Shown here: piece by piece, positions 44,501 through 54,848 of the stretch
Position numbering within the stretch: position 1 is the stretch's first letter
Layout: each line of letters begins with the position of its first letter
Source of the DNA: Pyrrhosoma nymphula
Taxonomy: Eukaryota; Arthropoda; Insecta; Odonata; Coenagrionidae
Direction of reading: 5' to 3'
NCBI GenBank assembly: GCA_963573305.1
Contig: OY754330.1
Coordinates: forward strand, 8,618,001-8,682,000
DNA length: 64,000 nt
Made by a program: the position numbers and the translations under genes
The notes under the pieces: model-generated
Seen by the model: only the letters and a program-made list of their open reading frames with translations
The model's database searches: none
Told to the model about the DNA's origin: nothing

Positions 44501-47500
44501 AGGGACTTGTAATATGTTGAAGCATTTTGCAGCAGCATATTGGAGAATGAAGGCAGCAATCATAATAATGCCATCTTAATTCACGGCAAAATTAGGACTA
44601 TGTACTCCTCTCTTTTTTTTAGCTCTTTCATGTCACATTGATGAGAAACACCCGCATGACTGGATGAAGATGAAAGGATAGACGTATCCCATTGGAATGT
44701 AGCACGCAATCCGAATGTAATGGGGCTTAAGGGAATATTGGATGGAAATGTACCAGGGAATGATAAAATTCTGTGGAAGCTGCTAAAGTATACGTTACAT
44801 AGTGAGGACCCTGACGAGGCTAAACCGTTTGATCTGTGATACAAGTCTCACATGATCATCTGATATTACTCTGTGAGATTATCTGAGAGCACGTAGCAAA
44901 AATCAGGACAGGGTCATACTCCATAAGGCTCATACTCAACTGAGGGGTTGTGCATAAACTACGTTACCGGTTTCGGTATTTTTCTTACCCCTCCTCCCCT
45001 CATCCATTCCATCGTTGACAACCTTACTCTTTCCCCCCTCCCCACATGTAAAGGCCGTGTAACACGGCACGATTTTCTCGTGATGCCGCTCTCGACAACA
45101 TCGACATTGGGTTGTTAAGTGTTTCATACCCCTTGACGCTGTCGCAACTATCGCTCGACGTCCATGCGACGTGTCGAGTGAAGTTGAGAAAGTCTCTACT
45201 TTCACTCTACCGTCGAGCTCAAACACTAATCACAAAGCCTCGATTCGTCACGTGACTAGAGACTAAAAACAGTTGCAGGCAGTTATCTGGGACCATGTCG
45301 CAGGTAGTCGCCAGTTGGATGTGTCTCACCTCACTAAGGGTTGTAACCCGCGACCCTTTCCCAAGCAATCGGGCCCAATGCTGTCGACTCTCTTGTCGAC
45401 CCACGCAGCAGTGGGCAACCACAACAACAACTGAACTTACCCATTATTATTTAAACTTAAACAACTATATCATATTGCAACAAATACTTTTTTCATCGTA
45501 CTCCTGATAATCGTATGAGTACGCACGTCTTTTAATTGTCGTTCTACAATGAAAAATAACAGTTTTATAGATTTTGGTAAATGAAAAAGGTCAGACATGA
45601 CGAGAATGACGTTGAGGCAATACTATTGAGGGATGGTTGTAATGTCTTTCATGAGTCGCACTCGATTCTAGAGTGAAGGTCATAGATGGTGCTCGATGGG
45701 ATCGCAAGGAAATCGTGCCATGTTACACGGCCTTAATGTTGTCTCTACAAACAAAACTTTCAACTAAAAAATATTTTCTCAATTATTGTGTTTATTTTGT
45801 ACCCTTTTCGATGAAAATTCCTTGCCCTCCTCCCATCGTTTACTTCCTCATATAATATCTCTCCAATCATCCAATTGAAGTTCCTTTGACCCTTACATAG
45901 TGCCAGCCTCTTTTGCCTGGTATACGTGAAAAATGCCAGGGCTTTTTTGACGAATTTGTATTTTTGCACTGAGAAACTTATAAAAAGCCTAATATCAATG
46001 TGTTGAAACTAATTATTTTTATATACACCCTGAATACTTGCAGGTATGAAAAAAAAATAATTTGTGTTGTTATCTCTTCTATAAATTTAGGAAAAAAATA
46101 AATTTTAAAATTAAAAAAATCACCCGGACGATAGATCGGTGCATGGCATTCTTCGCACCTACCTCATGGGCCGATAGATTGACCCACAGGCACTTAAAGG
46201 GTTTAGAGAGACAACACTCCTGCTTGGGATGCCCCTACCTCTGGGAGATGGCTAATTCATGTACAAAATGAATTCTTGTACAACAGTATACAATAAATTT
46301 CCAGTGGAAGGAACTTAGCTGAGATTGTAAATGATATTTTAGTTTTTCCATTGAATTGTACTCTCATGTTGGGCATTATTCTTGTTGCTATATGACCCAC
46401 TATTAGCTATCAGAGTGAGCCCAGATTTATATGGCAAAGGTAAAAGGATTCAATCAACATACGCATACCTATTTCAGCTTTAAGTTTTAAAGAAGAAATA
46501 AGATAGGAACAGGGGAGGCACAAGACCAGCGGCTCTTGGGGTTTGGAATACTCCCCAGGAAAAGGCGGGTTCGTGGGTCTCGTACCGGAAATTCGTAACA
46601 TACTGCATATGTGCAAAATGGTTTTGGGGGGGGGGGGGGGGCAATTGCCCGCCCTTGGGGCCGCCAATGGATGGGAACAATGTGTTGTCATGGGATTGAG
46701 TTATATGTAATTCTAGGTTGGATTTCTCTGCATTCTTTCACTTCTCAATTCTTACTATGGCAGTGAAATTGCTTGACACTGTTGCTCAATACTGTCGGAG
46801 AGACTGTCCTGGAGCTACGTGTTTGTCGACACTAGGTTTTGGCATTAATGCTGGTGAATTTTTTCTGTCATATGCTTTTGTTTTTTCCTTTAAGGTTCTC
46901 CTAAACAGCATAGAAACTCAGTGGCTCAGGGGTTGGAAATGCTTCTTCTTAGGGAAGTTATTTAATCCTGAGGAAGTGACTAAATTAGAAGGTAGGTGAA
47001 TGCCAAACCTAATGAAGTTGTGCCGAGAAATGTGCCAAGGAAAATCAAAGTATAAGAAAGAATCCTTGAGTTGTTTATTCTTAAAAAAGAAAGAAAATAA
47101 TTGAATTTTGAAAAATACCCTGCATTGTCTGAATCACCCAAATGCAGAAATAAATTCTTTCCATTTTTTATTTTCATTACTATGAAAATAGGTGCATTAT
47201 AATGAATATGCAAATGTGTGTCATTTGCATATTCATTATAATTCTTCATCTCACCTTAAAGATTACCTCTGGTATACCCTAGGGAACTTGATGAGGCACT
47301 GACATTAGTAATTCCAGGGGCACCAATTCAATAGAAATTTCCATAAAATAAAGATACATCAAATTGTAGGTATACACTTAGATAAATATTCATTTATACC
47401 ATAATTGCACTTATCAACCAGATGATCAAATAACATTTTCTTGAACGGTGTAAGTCTTTGTTCATTTTTTAAACAATTCGGTAGGTTATTGAACAATTTT

Positions 47501-50500
47501 GTGCACATTGATGTTGGCCCTTTGGCCAACATAGACAAGTTTGTTGATATCTCATGTGTGTCATTGCATCTACTTGTATTGTAACATTGATAAATATCAT
47601 TCAGTTTTAAGTAATTAAGATATATTTCCTCTTCCGGCCTATTACGTTTTTACATAGAAATCTAGCCTATTCTCTCTGTATGTTTACATTTTCTGCAGAA
47701 TTGATGGTAAATAAATGTGTGTGGAATTTTCTCCATTCAGCTTTTGTAGATGAGATGCTGTCCTCTTTAGCGCCCCTAGAATTGTCGCCTCGTTCTCGCA
47801 GCATCATATCCCTTATTGTGGGTGCAATGCCAAATCTTGACCATCGTGAAGTGCACAGAATGCTGCGGGATGCTCTTCCTGATTGTCCAAGACAGGAGAT
47901 CTTTGACCTTATGGATGCCATGGAAAAAATTAGGGAGACATGCTCTGAAACAAAGCCATGCAAGTGGAAACGTCACCCTGTTATTCTCATATTAGACAAG
48001 GTTTGTGGTAAAGATGTTTTATAAAAGAGAGGGCACAATAATTTAATTTTACTATTATGGAGAGTGGAATTGTAAATTTAAAAAGATATTGAGCAAATTT
48101 TATTCCTGGGAAATTAAATGTTAGTGAAATTAGGACTTGTACCATCAATGAGCACATGTATAACTTTAGAGTTAATAGGTAACTGGTTTACCTTATTGTG
48201 CTGCAGAATGCTCTTCTTAATTTTCCGAGCTAAGAAATCTACGGTCTAATCTCTTTTTCAAGTGTTAAGTATATTTTTTTAGTTTCCATTGTAAGCTCTG
48301 TTTAGTGCTCCATGAGAGGATGCATGTAAGAGTTTTGAAGCTGGAATGTTTGGCTTGTGACAGTGAAGGGAAACATCTGGATTATTCGTCAATTTTGGCC
48401 TCTTACTGAAACCCTGCAAATTGTGGCTGTGTTTTAGTTGCAAGAGACCCAGAAACTATCAGTGGTTCAGAATGTCATTTTGTTATTTATTGGGCCTTAC
48501 GCCTTTCACTTTCACTTATACTGTTATCATTTGGATTCACTCACACTCCCTCCTTACAGTACCGTTTCAGTCGTCTACCTCTCCATTTTTAATATTCCAT
48601 CCTTTCTTGTTCTTCATATCTGTAAAATCTCTGAGCTACAGTTCGGCTGGTAGGAGGAAAACTGATGTTATTAAGATGGCACTGTCTTTAATGAATGGTG
48701 GAGGAGAGGTAAATGTTTGAATGATGTCACACTGAAACTAAGCTCCTAGGGTAATAAGTATGAATATCCTTATTCACTCATTATATTTTTCTCAATTTAG
48801 ACGTTGAAGCTGGAAATGATGCAATGGGGGTGTATTGCGATTTTTTTTCTTTTTACTTTATCATGCAGGGGACCATGACAAAATGATCGTTTGCAAATCA
48901 TCTCTTAAAGATTCCAAAAATTGCCAGACATGTAAGAGTCTAAACACTTAGAGTGCTATGGACGTAATGGTACGTCCTCTGAATTTTTTTCCGAGGACGA
49001 CGATGGACATAATTGGACGTCCATGGATTAACCACCAATTAAACCACAGCTGGATGTAAGGATACGGTTGCAGTCTTTCTGGTAGACGTACTTATGGCCA
49101 CGCAGTGCTTAAATAACCTGCTCGATGGCATAGAAAGTCCAAAATCGATGAGTTTTCTTAGACCTAGATTGAGGAGTCTTATTAAAAAAATCCTGTAAGT
49201 CATTAAAAATCATCAGTTTTTCTGAGAGTGCCTCTAATTGAACTCTTTTGCTACGAAGGCTGTAAATATATGACAATAGGTTTGCTGACCAGGAAGACGA
49301 ACAATGATAATTTGCAATGGAGATTTTCCGATGGGAGGGAGCAAATGCCGTATATTTTCTTTGCTATGCTTTCCCCCCTTTCTGGCGCTCTCAGGTACAC
49401 AGCGTTCTACGTTTCGGGACCCAACGCAGCGGGGGTCAGGCCTTAGCTTCAGAATCCAGGAGCAGGTACCTGGACCCTTTGGTCGTATTAGCACCCTATT
49501 TATGGCAAGGGTCATGTGATTGTTTATTCCGTGATTTTGCTAAATAAATATTTCTTGCTTTCTCAAAAATATAAAATCAGAATTGAACTTCTTGTCTTTT
49601 GGCGAGTGCTTACAATTTTCAATCGAAATTCTGCAATCAATATTAACTGATATCTTGATTTCAAGAAATCAGTCAAGATAATTTGCATTGGAATTGGTTT
49701 ATGCATTAAATCCGTTGATATTGATGGTAAAGTTTCGTTTAAAATTTGTAAATGCACATTAAAAAATAAGGAATTCATTTCATAGTCTACAGTTTGTGAG
49801 CTATCAACAAATGCACATGTAGTAAAACCAATAAATTACCAATTAGTTGACTATGAAAGCTGCTGGGAAGGTTGTAAACCTGCGAAGGGTTAAGCTTGGC
49901 TACCCTCGGAGTCCGAGATAATGGCGAGGTCCCCGCTAGGATGGGTGGGAGAAAGGTGGGAGCTGAATGTGAGTGTATGTCTGGGAGAACTTTCTCCGTG
50001 GATTGCCGTAAAGGATGGTCCGTACGGAGAGGAAGGAAGAGTCTCTTGGTACTCAGATCAGTAGACGTGCATAGGAGAATATTCCGCCATCTCGAAATGG
50101 TTCAAGCCCAGCACTCAAAGTGTTAACTTCAACAAATGATTTTGTAATATTAGCATGGGTGATTTTGTGTTGAAAGTCATCTCATGAAATATTTATATAA
50201 GCAATTTGGTTTAAGGTAATTTTCTAAAGGTTGTCTCAAAAATTTCTACAGCGGATTGAAGGAGTTCCTTGGGAAATGCTACCAACCCTGGAATGCCATC
50301 CCTACAGTCGTGTTCCTTCTTTACACTTTGCTCACTCTCTCAGTGTGGAGAGGTGCACAATGAAGGTGAGAGAATTATCTTTTATTTATTTATTAGGTAT
50401 ATATATTTACAGGGTGTCTACAGCTCCTAGAATGTCGTTCAATACTGGAATTCTCCATGAATCCAAAAAACACTCGTGAAATCCTTGAATGTCTTTTATT

Positions 50501-53500
50501 GTCCTGGAAAAATTTACACTTTATTCTCTGTTATTCTGAAAATGCATGTTTTTCCAGCTAATGAATTCTTATTGCTATTCCAATCAGTAAACTTTACTGT
50601 AGGTTTAAATTTAATTAGCTATATGGAGGAGGGGAAGGAGGGTAACTTCCTATGTATTTTCTATATATATGTATATGGTATACATTTGTCCCCCCAGTAC
50701 TACATTAGTTTGTCCCCTCGTTCCCATAAGAGTACGTGTTAAATCGAACTGGAGCTGTGATCGTTCTGCAAATCCCCACCAGGCATCTATGCATAGCGAA
50801 TATACAATACATTTAAACACGGGAGACATAAGGCTACTCCGCGTTAAATGTCATACGGCATAGAAACGCCTATGTCGCCACACGACATGGGCATTAGCAA
50901 AAACAGTTGTTATACGCATGGTCATGCGCAACTCGATAAGTCGTGTGAAAATGCATCAGATCGAATCAAACTCCTTGAATGTTTGTAAATTTGTCCTGAA
51001 ATACTCCTTCTAAAGTCCTGGAATCGGAAATTTAGAAAGCTGTGGACACCCTGTATTTATTTCAATGTCATTGATATTTCTCCTTTCGGAAGGTGTGAGG
51101 TTGAAGAAAACTAATTTCTCCCAATGCTGAGATCTCCCTCAGTTAACCAGCTAAACCCACGCACGGCGCAACCATCCCTTGATCTGACTTAATCAGCTCT
51201 CTTCCTGCGTTCACCACCACATCACGTTCCCCCTGCACCCCTTGAATCATTTCCCAATGAATTCATTGAAGGGTGCTGGTGATGTTGTACTCTCCTCCCG
51301 TGTAGCCTGCCCACGTTGCGCATTTGATTCTCTTGCTTGAGGTGTCGAAGCCTTTAAACAGGTCATATGCCCCTCCAGACTACAGTAGCAATTCCCTTCC
51401 CTACTCCATCCCTTCACTCCATGCCTTTCCCTACATTTCATTCCTTATAAGTCAGTGGTTCCCAAGCGGTGGTCAGCGGACCAGAGGTGGTCCATGAGAG
51501 CCTCGGGAGTGGTCGGCAGGACATTATTAAAGTTGCCAATAAATGGGGACTTTGAAAGCGATGTGCGTTGAACGAGATGGGTAATTAAGTTGTACTATAC
51601 AATAATTAATACACATACATAGTTTTTTGGTAGTTCCGACATTTTAATGAAAAATATGTTAATGTTATTTTATTTTGCATGATGTGCATTAGTATTTTCT
51701 CTGCAGTAGTAGCTGTGCATTTTATTTGGCTGCTAATTGGTGTGCTTTAAATTTGACGCATTCTCATGAAATAATTTCAATCCTGCTGGCACTTTTGAGT
51801 ACTTGAATTATTAAAGAATTATATTGAAGGAGATAAATGTTTTTATAAGTATTTAATATTACTTTTTTTTCAATCATTGCAATTGCACTAATGATGCGAT
51901 ACACGGTCACACTCTCAGGTGCGAAGATACACACCAACGAGGGTGAAATTTGCCATGAAGAAATCATTTTGTGTATATCTTGACACCCGTGCATTAGACT
52001 GCGTACCACATCATTTGTGCTATCGTAATGATTGAGAAATCGTCACAAGTTTACTGTTCTAAAGCAACAATGTTGGGTTTAATCTCCGCAACTGTGGCAC
52101 ATCATGCACAACAATGTCTCCTGTGCTTCAATGTAGACTGGAGACCATCTCGTTTGTATAAACCCCCTGCGCTGAAATTCGCCTTGAATTAAGATTGCTT
52201 GATGGCTTGTAACTGGCTAACACACCTGACTGGCAATTGGGAGATCCAGGTTCGAATCCCGGTCAAGTCGAATGTTTTTTTCATGTCCATGAGGGGCATG
52301 TGATATTTGACATATTATTGCATAAAACTTCTTTTTCATATCACATGAACTGTTATAAACACTAGGGGGTATAAGAGTGAAAATTATTTTTTGGAAAGAT
52401 CTCTAAAATCTCTTATGCTCTAAAATCAGTAAGCAGTTTTCCTAATTTTTTCTTCGAATTTGATTGTTAATTGGAAGGAGGCAGTTGATATCAGTGAAGG
52501 GTATTATGTGGTGAATCCTGATGGGTCATTGCCGAAGACAGAAGAGAGAATGGTGGAGTACCTTGAGCGGAGACCTGAAATATGGAGGGGCAAAAGAGGC
52601 ATGGAGGTCTCTCAAGAAGAGTTTCTTGATGCCATAATGAAGCATGAAGTATTGCTGTAAGTCTTCTAGGAAATTTTCTTGTGGTATTATCAATCTTGTA
52701 TTCTTGGAATAGAATTATGAAGATGCCAGGTTTGATATGAATTTCTTTATGTTGAAAAAGGTATTCAGGACATGGCTCAGGATCTCGATACATGCAAGAC
52801 ATGCACCATAATGCGGATCCACCTCGTGCTGTAATGTTGTTAATGGGATGTGGAAGTGTCCGCACCAAGGCTCTTGCTGCTCATTTGGATCCGTGGGGAC
52901 CAGTGTACCGGCACCTACTTGGCAGGAGGTTAAGTATCTTTCCTCGCAAGCAAATGTTTTTCCTTGATTCCTTTCTTGGGTTTTAAGTAGGTATTTTATT
53001 TTCCTAATTGAATTATGGTTTTGCTGTTTGAAGTTTGAATTCAATCTGGGTGATGTCTCTTTAAAATTCACGGGATTTACAGACTCATTTAATGAAAATG
53101 GAATAGGTTTATGGAATAAGAGCTGAGTCAAATAATATCTGCTGGGTGAGATGAAAATTGGCATCAGAAAAAAGGGGAAAATTTTTAATTCAGGGCCAGA
53201 GGACATACTAAAGCTTTCATATGTAATTGTGATAATTAGGCCAATTTTCTATGTATTTGTTTAACCCTCTATTAAGTGCGATGGGCTGATATATATCGGC
53301 TTTTGAATCTCAGGCAAAAAGTGCAGATAATGTAAGACTAGGTGCATTCCTGGCGCACGATGTGAATGAATTCTTCACGGGTTTCCCATCAGGTGAGATG
53401 TTCATCCAGAACAGACTTTTCAATGGCTAACTCTGCCATCGTCCTCAAGGCGTTGAGTCTGGAAACTCTCTAAAGGCATTAACTCAATGCCCTGAGGACG

Positions 53501-54848
53501 ATGGCAGAGTTAACCATTGAAACGTCGGCTCTGGCTTAACATTTCACCTGGTGGCAAACCCTTGAAGAATTCAAGCGCAGATACATTGGCTCGTAAATAA
53601 AATATTGTTCAACTTTATAACACTGAAATACATAATTGCATCTATTTTTCAGATGATGTAAAAGAACATAATCAATATTAATTAATTCAATATGTAAAAT
53701 TAAAGAAAAACCCTATGGATATGTAAAATAATAACTTCATAATGTTTTTTTCCAACTTCATACATTTTATTAAATTAAGCACAGCCTTAAATGCAACACT
53801 AAAAGGTTGAAGCATAGCCCTTCCTGATAATGTTAAAGTAGATGGTACTGTGTGTCTCGGTGACAATTGCTACAAAAAAATGCCTACAAACGGCAGGAAT
53901 TGTCTAAAAGACCAAACAACCCAAGGCCAATCTGTTAAATGATTATTTGTTCCCCACCTCCTCCCTTATCCTTGCCATAATTACTCCACACAGTTGCTTT
54001 GGTTTTGCCATATCCTATCTGCTCTCCCCTCCTGAGCTTACTTAACTCAGTATTGTTATGTAAATAAACAATTAAATAGTTTTTTTAATGGTTAATCACA
54101 TTAAGATATTGTTTCACTAATGGGTATGTTAGAGTGGAAGTCATAAATTGAGGGCAGTGGTCTATACCTACTCATATGCAGAAATCAGAGGAAGTGAAGT
54201 TATTAGTCAGGAAGGCTATCTTACCTGGTATTGGGATGACTTAATGAGAAATTTCTTAGTAGAACTCAACTCAGCATAAAATTCACATTCATTTTGTTGT
54301 ACATTTTTTTATTACTATGGATTTCTCAGTTCACAAATCAGCTCAATGATTCATGTATTTTTAGTCCTGTAGTTTAGTTGAGTTTAAGTAATTTTTCCTA
54401 GGACATAAATTTCTCAATGTTGTCTATTTCAATTGGCAGTCCTTGTGTCATCGGAATGCTGTGGTCAGTAACTGATGGGGAGTGTGATGCTGTTACCATG
54501 AAATTGTTAGATCTTTGGCTTGGACCAGCTCAGGGTAGAAATGATACGAAGAAAAAGGGTGAGGATCTGAAAACTAAGGGGTTAATACAATTTTCCTCTC
54601 GCATACCGAAAGCCAAGGAGAGAGCTCCTGAGCGAAAGAACATAGCCCCTGAGCGAAAGAACATTGCCCCCGAGGAGTTACTGATGGTGCAAGGGGATCT
54701 CCTAAGGGCCTGGACTGAGTCAAGACATGCAGCCACACAGTTCATGACTTCCGCAGCAATGGTGGCCTATGGAATTCCTGTGCGTGCCTCTAATGCTGAA
54801 GATATTGCATCCTTATTTTGTAAATTTAACAATATGTCTTTGAAATAA
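29419..54848 (+). CDS. Separase, copy B (eleven 3' exons)
   Basis: Exons: 29419-29504, 29584-29713, 29786-29949, 38916-39139, 39259-39366, 46895-46991, 47741-48000, 50252-50365, 52478-52656, 52761-52928 and 54440-54848. Every join keeps phase, giving about 645 codons to TAA 54846-54848. It has the same landmarks as copy A, with catalytic YSGHGSG and LLMGCGS. The three extra 5' exons encode ECFSKGNYLDCVFLLTETHA and GQGIIERMKDLPAE, matching the helical region just before the separase protease domain. The fourth intron is about 9 kb because of a LINE plus piggyBac, and the sixth about 7.5 kb. No stop or shift is seen in these exons. One donor (52929) is GTTAAG instead of GTAAAG in copy A. Whether both copies are expressed cannot be told from sequence. 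Confidence 0.87.
29584..29713 (+). CDS. Separase B exon (CFSKGNYLDCVFLLTE exon)
   Basis: It has no Met and is easily missed. The acceptor is ctttatcag and the donor gtgagg; 130 bp, phase 1 to 2. It encodes ECFSKGNYLDCVFLLTETHA and VSLRHKAETSTNYLLR, resembling the separase helix pair with A.YLAES..VTLR. Confidence 0.78.
29786..29949 (+). CDS. Separase B exon (GIIERMKDLPAE exon)
   Basis: The acceptor is gttatgcag and the donor gtgagt; 164 bp, phase 2 to 1. It encodes LSPEMRRSLIGFDTRISAAR and GQGIIERMKDLPA; the last base plus AA of 38916 gives Glu, continuing as EWTIVQV. Confidence 0.85.
30622..30757 (+). CDS. Exon-like open frame inside the separase B intron, unknown
   Basis: After atcatag it encodes PMHEVLEHVVSQWLTLSP and AAERHQEQLLALKHYF, followed by FLCQK and a good donor gtaaag. 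Composition looks coding and helical. I recognise no family. Its phase does not fit between the flanking separase exons, so it may be an exon of another transcript, an old captured fragment, or chance. Confidence 0.35.
30827..30995. repeat. Foldback element with 57-bp arms
   Basis: The left arm begins TTCATAATGAATAAAA and includes GGTAATCTTCC and TTTATTTCTATGGCACGA. The right arm is its complement with a few mismatches, around a loop of about 55 bp. No coding region. Confidence 0.8.
31151..32400. repeat. Candidate DNA element with CAGGGTGGCCACA left end, copy B
   Basis: The left end at 31151 is complementary to the copy A right end at 1181-1193. Subterminal tgtcaggga motifs occur near both sides. 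In copy B the right end is missing. Confidence 0.4.
33961..35143 (+). pseudogene. LINE reverse transcriptase, first part (broken)
   Basis: Pieces in different frames read SDYRPISILSMLSKGLERI, LQSGFKPNRSMQTALLKL, LLDIKKAFNSIDHELLL, GLPQGSILSPLLF and HLYADDLQIYISCPP. Frames change near 34270, 34480, 34720 and 35140, and a stop lies in the LDIKKAF region. YADD and the order of motifs identify a LINE reverse transcriptase of the Jockey/CR1 type. Confidence 0.8.
35313..37848 (-). mobile_element. piggyBac element nested in the LINE
   Basis: The element lies between TTAA at 35309-35312 and 37849-37852. The right end, read inward, is CCCTTAGGCTGCGGCA; the left end shows GCTGCGGCA directly after TTAA, consistent with a 7-bp terminal deletion. 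Removing the element and one TTAA restores the LINE reading frame (ELDLKLQRTMN across the joint). It is therefore younger than the LINE insertion. Confidence 0.9.
35765..37515 (-). pseudogene. piggyBac transposase with two frameshifts
   Basis: DDE_Tnp_1_7-type transposase. The N-terminus is acidic (MDDGSTPPKAKRRKF and Ser/Glu-rich). The catalytic aspartates lie in NIVIDESLVLF, HVLFTDNYYTS and MRLIDKSDM. The C-terminal Cys-rich domain reads CFVCKN, FWCRECNK and CFDGCFKEYH. Frame one (36865-37515) shifts to frame two (36342-37016) at a T run near 36982-36991, and frame two shifts to frame three (35765-36373) near 36370. All key residues survive, so the damage is recent. Confidence 0.88.
37853..38220 (+). 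pseudogene. LINE reverse transcriptase, C-terminal part
   Basis: It continues from the piggyBac site with MNACVRFIYNVPKYDHIS and STAYSYSFAVQAARCWN, typical of the region after the RT domain in Jockey/CR1-like elements. It contains a shift near 38066. Confidence 0.75.
38916..39139 (+). CDS. Separase B exon (EWTIVQV exon)
   Basis: The acceptor is atttttcag and the donor gtacgt, as in copy A (7678-7901). Three residues differ. It starts in phase 1, matching the donor at 29950. Confidence 0.82.
39259..39366 (+). CDS. Separase B exon (DYWTKREEHNQRM exon)
   Basis: The acceptor is cattttcag and the donor gtaagg; 36 codons. It encodes KVLGHGGKLKAKDYWTKREE; three residues differ from copy A. Confidence 0.8.
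39709..40834. mobile_element. pogo/Tigger-like non-autonomous element
   Basis: The left CAGTAAGTCCTCAACTTACG and right ends match at 20 of 23 positions as inverted repeats, with TA at 39707-39708 and 40835-40836. It hosts the 5S SINE at 39990-40215. No transposase is recognised. TA targets and ends of this kind fit the Tc1/mariner-pogo group. Confidence 0.75.
39990..40215 (+). mobile_element. 5S-rRNA-derived SINE, copy B
   Basis: The head contains AAGATCACCGAAGTTAAGCA and GATGGGTGACTAT, from 5S rRNA including the internal promoter region. The body (GCATGGAGTTGGCACAATGG) matches the SINE at 21224-21599. The tail is (ATCT)n. It is flanked by CTATATGTCAACTTA at 39975-39989 and 40216-40230, a 15-bp duplication. 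Confidence 0.9.
41849..42873. mobile_element. GGGTCAATCC-ended element nested in the previous one
   Basis: The ends GGGTCAATCCATAT and complement are followed by similar subterminal sequence (gtggtccaga, gcttggtgatt). GTAT flanks both sides (41845-41848, 42874-42877), a 4-bp duplication. The element is 1025 bp, AT-rich, without a transposase. Confidence 0.8.
43205..43226 (+). repeat. (GATA)n microsatellite
   Basis: About five GATA units in the right part of the CCCAGTAAACACA element. Confidence 0.9.
45052..45733. mobile_element. MITE with AGGCCGTGTAACA ends and TAA target
   Basis: The 682-bp element has ends AGGCCGTGTAACACGGCACG and an almost perfect complement. TAA lies at 45049-45051 and 45734-45736. 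Ends resemble those of 20529-20756 and 139-548. PIF/Harbinger-like by target; no transposase. Confidence 0.82.
46895..46991 (+). CDS. Separase B exon (LLNSIETQWLRGWK exon)
   Basis: The acceptor is cctttaag and the donor gtaggt; 97 bp, phase 0 to 1. The protein is identical to copy A. Confidence 0.85.
46992..47740. other. Separase B intron with a perfect hairpin
   Basis: Matches 9016-9731 of copy A. At 47196-47242 a 21-bp arm (ATTATAATGAATATGCAAAT and one more base) is followed by TGTGT and its perfect complement; copy A has only one arm. Confidence 0.75.
47741..48000 (+). CDS. Separase B exon (start of protease domain)
   Basis: The acceptor is ctccattcag and the donor gtttgt; 260 bp. It ends KRHPVILILDK. 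One residue differs from copy A (LAPLELSPR). Confidence 0.86.
48001..50251. other. Separase B intron
   Basis: Matches copy A 9992-12409. It contains the TTAA-type element 48945-50122 with a copy-B-only segment at about 49221-49512. No exon is needed here. Confidence 0.7.
48945..50122. mobile_element. Non-autonomous piggyBac-like element, copy B
   Basis: The left end cacttagagtgct differs by one base from the right end complement CACTTTGAGTGCT. TTAA follows at 50123-50126. It is interrupted by about 290 bp (49221-49512) that copy A lacks. Confidence 0.62.
50252..50365 (+). CDS. Separase B exon (VPWEMLP exon)
   Basis: The acceptor is atttctacag and the donor gtgaga; 38 codons identical to copy A. 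Confidence 0.88.
50366..52477. other. Separase B intron
   Basis: Contains the complete CAGGGTGTC-ended element 50410-51053, the left part of the hAT-like CAGTGGTTCCC repeat near 51455, and the tRNA-like block near 52197-52270. The piggyBac of copy A is absent. Confidence 0.75.
50410..51053. mobile_element. CAGGGTGTC-ended element with 6-bp target duplication
   Basis: The ends CAGGGTGTCTACAGCT and AGCTGTGGACACCCTG are inverted repeats with one mismatch. TATTTA lies at 50404-50409 and 51054-51059. 644 bp, no transposase. The copy in A is 12568-13206. Confidence 0.8.
52478..52656 (+). CDS. Separase B exon (YYVVNPDGSL exon)
   Basis: The exon starts after ttggaag and the donor is gtaagt; 179 bp, phase 0 to 2. 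Differences from copy A are clustered at the start (EAVDISEG) and end (SQEEF, AIMKHE). Confidence 0.82.
52761..52928 (+). CDS. Separase B catalytic exon (His and Cys)
   Basis: 168 bp, phase 2 to 2. YSGHGSG and LLMGCGS are preserved; NADPPRAV and VYRHLL differ from copy A. The donor is GTTAAG, weaker than GTAAAG in copy A. Confidence 0.9.
52929..54439. other. Last separase B intron
   Basis: Contains the foldback at about 53377-53575, one unit of the 89-bp repeat, and about 190 bp (54175-54370) not found in copy A. Confidence 0.7.
54440..54848 (+). CDS. Separase B last exon
   Basis: The acceptor is caattggcag. Same length and order as copy A; one residue differs in the APERKN repeat (V/I). 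Ends with VAYGIPV and TAA 54846-54848. Confidence 0.88.

Larger units (their letters stand above)
39367..46894. other. Separase B intron filled with nested DNA elements
   Basis: The first 500 bp match copy A. From about 39890 to 46840 the sequence is specific to copy B: a pogo-like element with a 5S SINE inside, the CCCAGTAAACACA element with another element inside, a 682-bp MITE, a 16-G run at 46626-46641, and otherwise unassigned AT-rich sequence (43532-45048, 45737-46840). No gene is recognised. Confidence 0.7.

Noticed and set aside
44581..44844. Minus-strand frame of 87 codons
   Set aside because: No domain, no splice context, serine-rich low-complexity translation; probably chance.
45295..45507. 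70-codon frame and its minus-strand partner
   Set aside because: Both lie inside the TAA-flanked MITE at 45052-45733.
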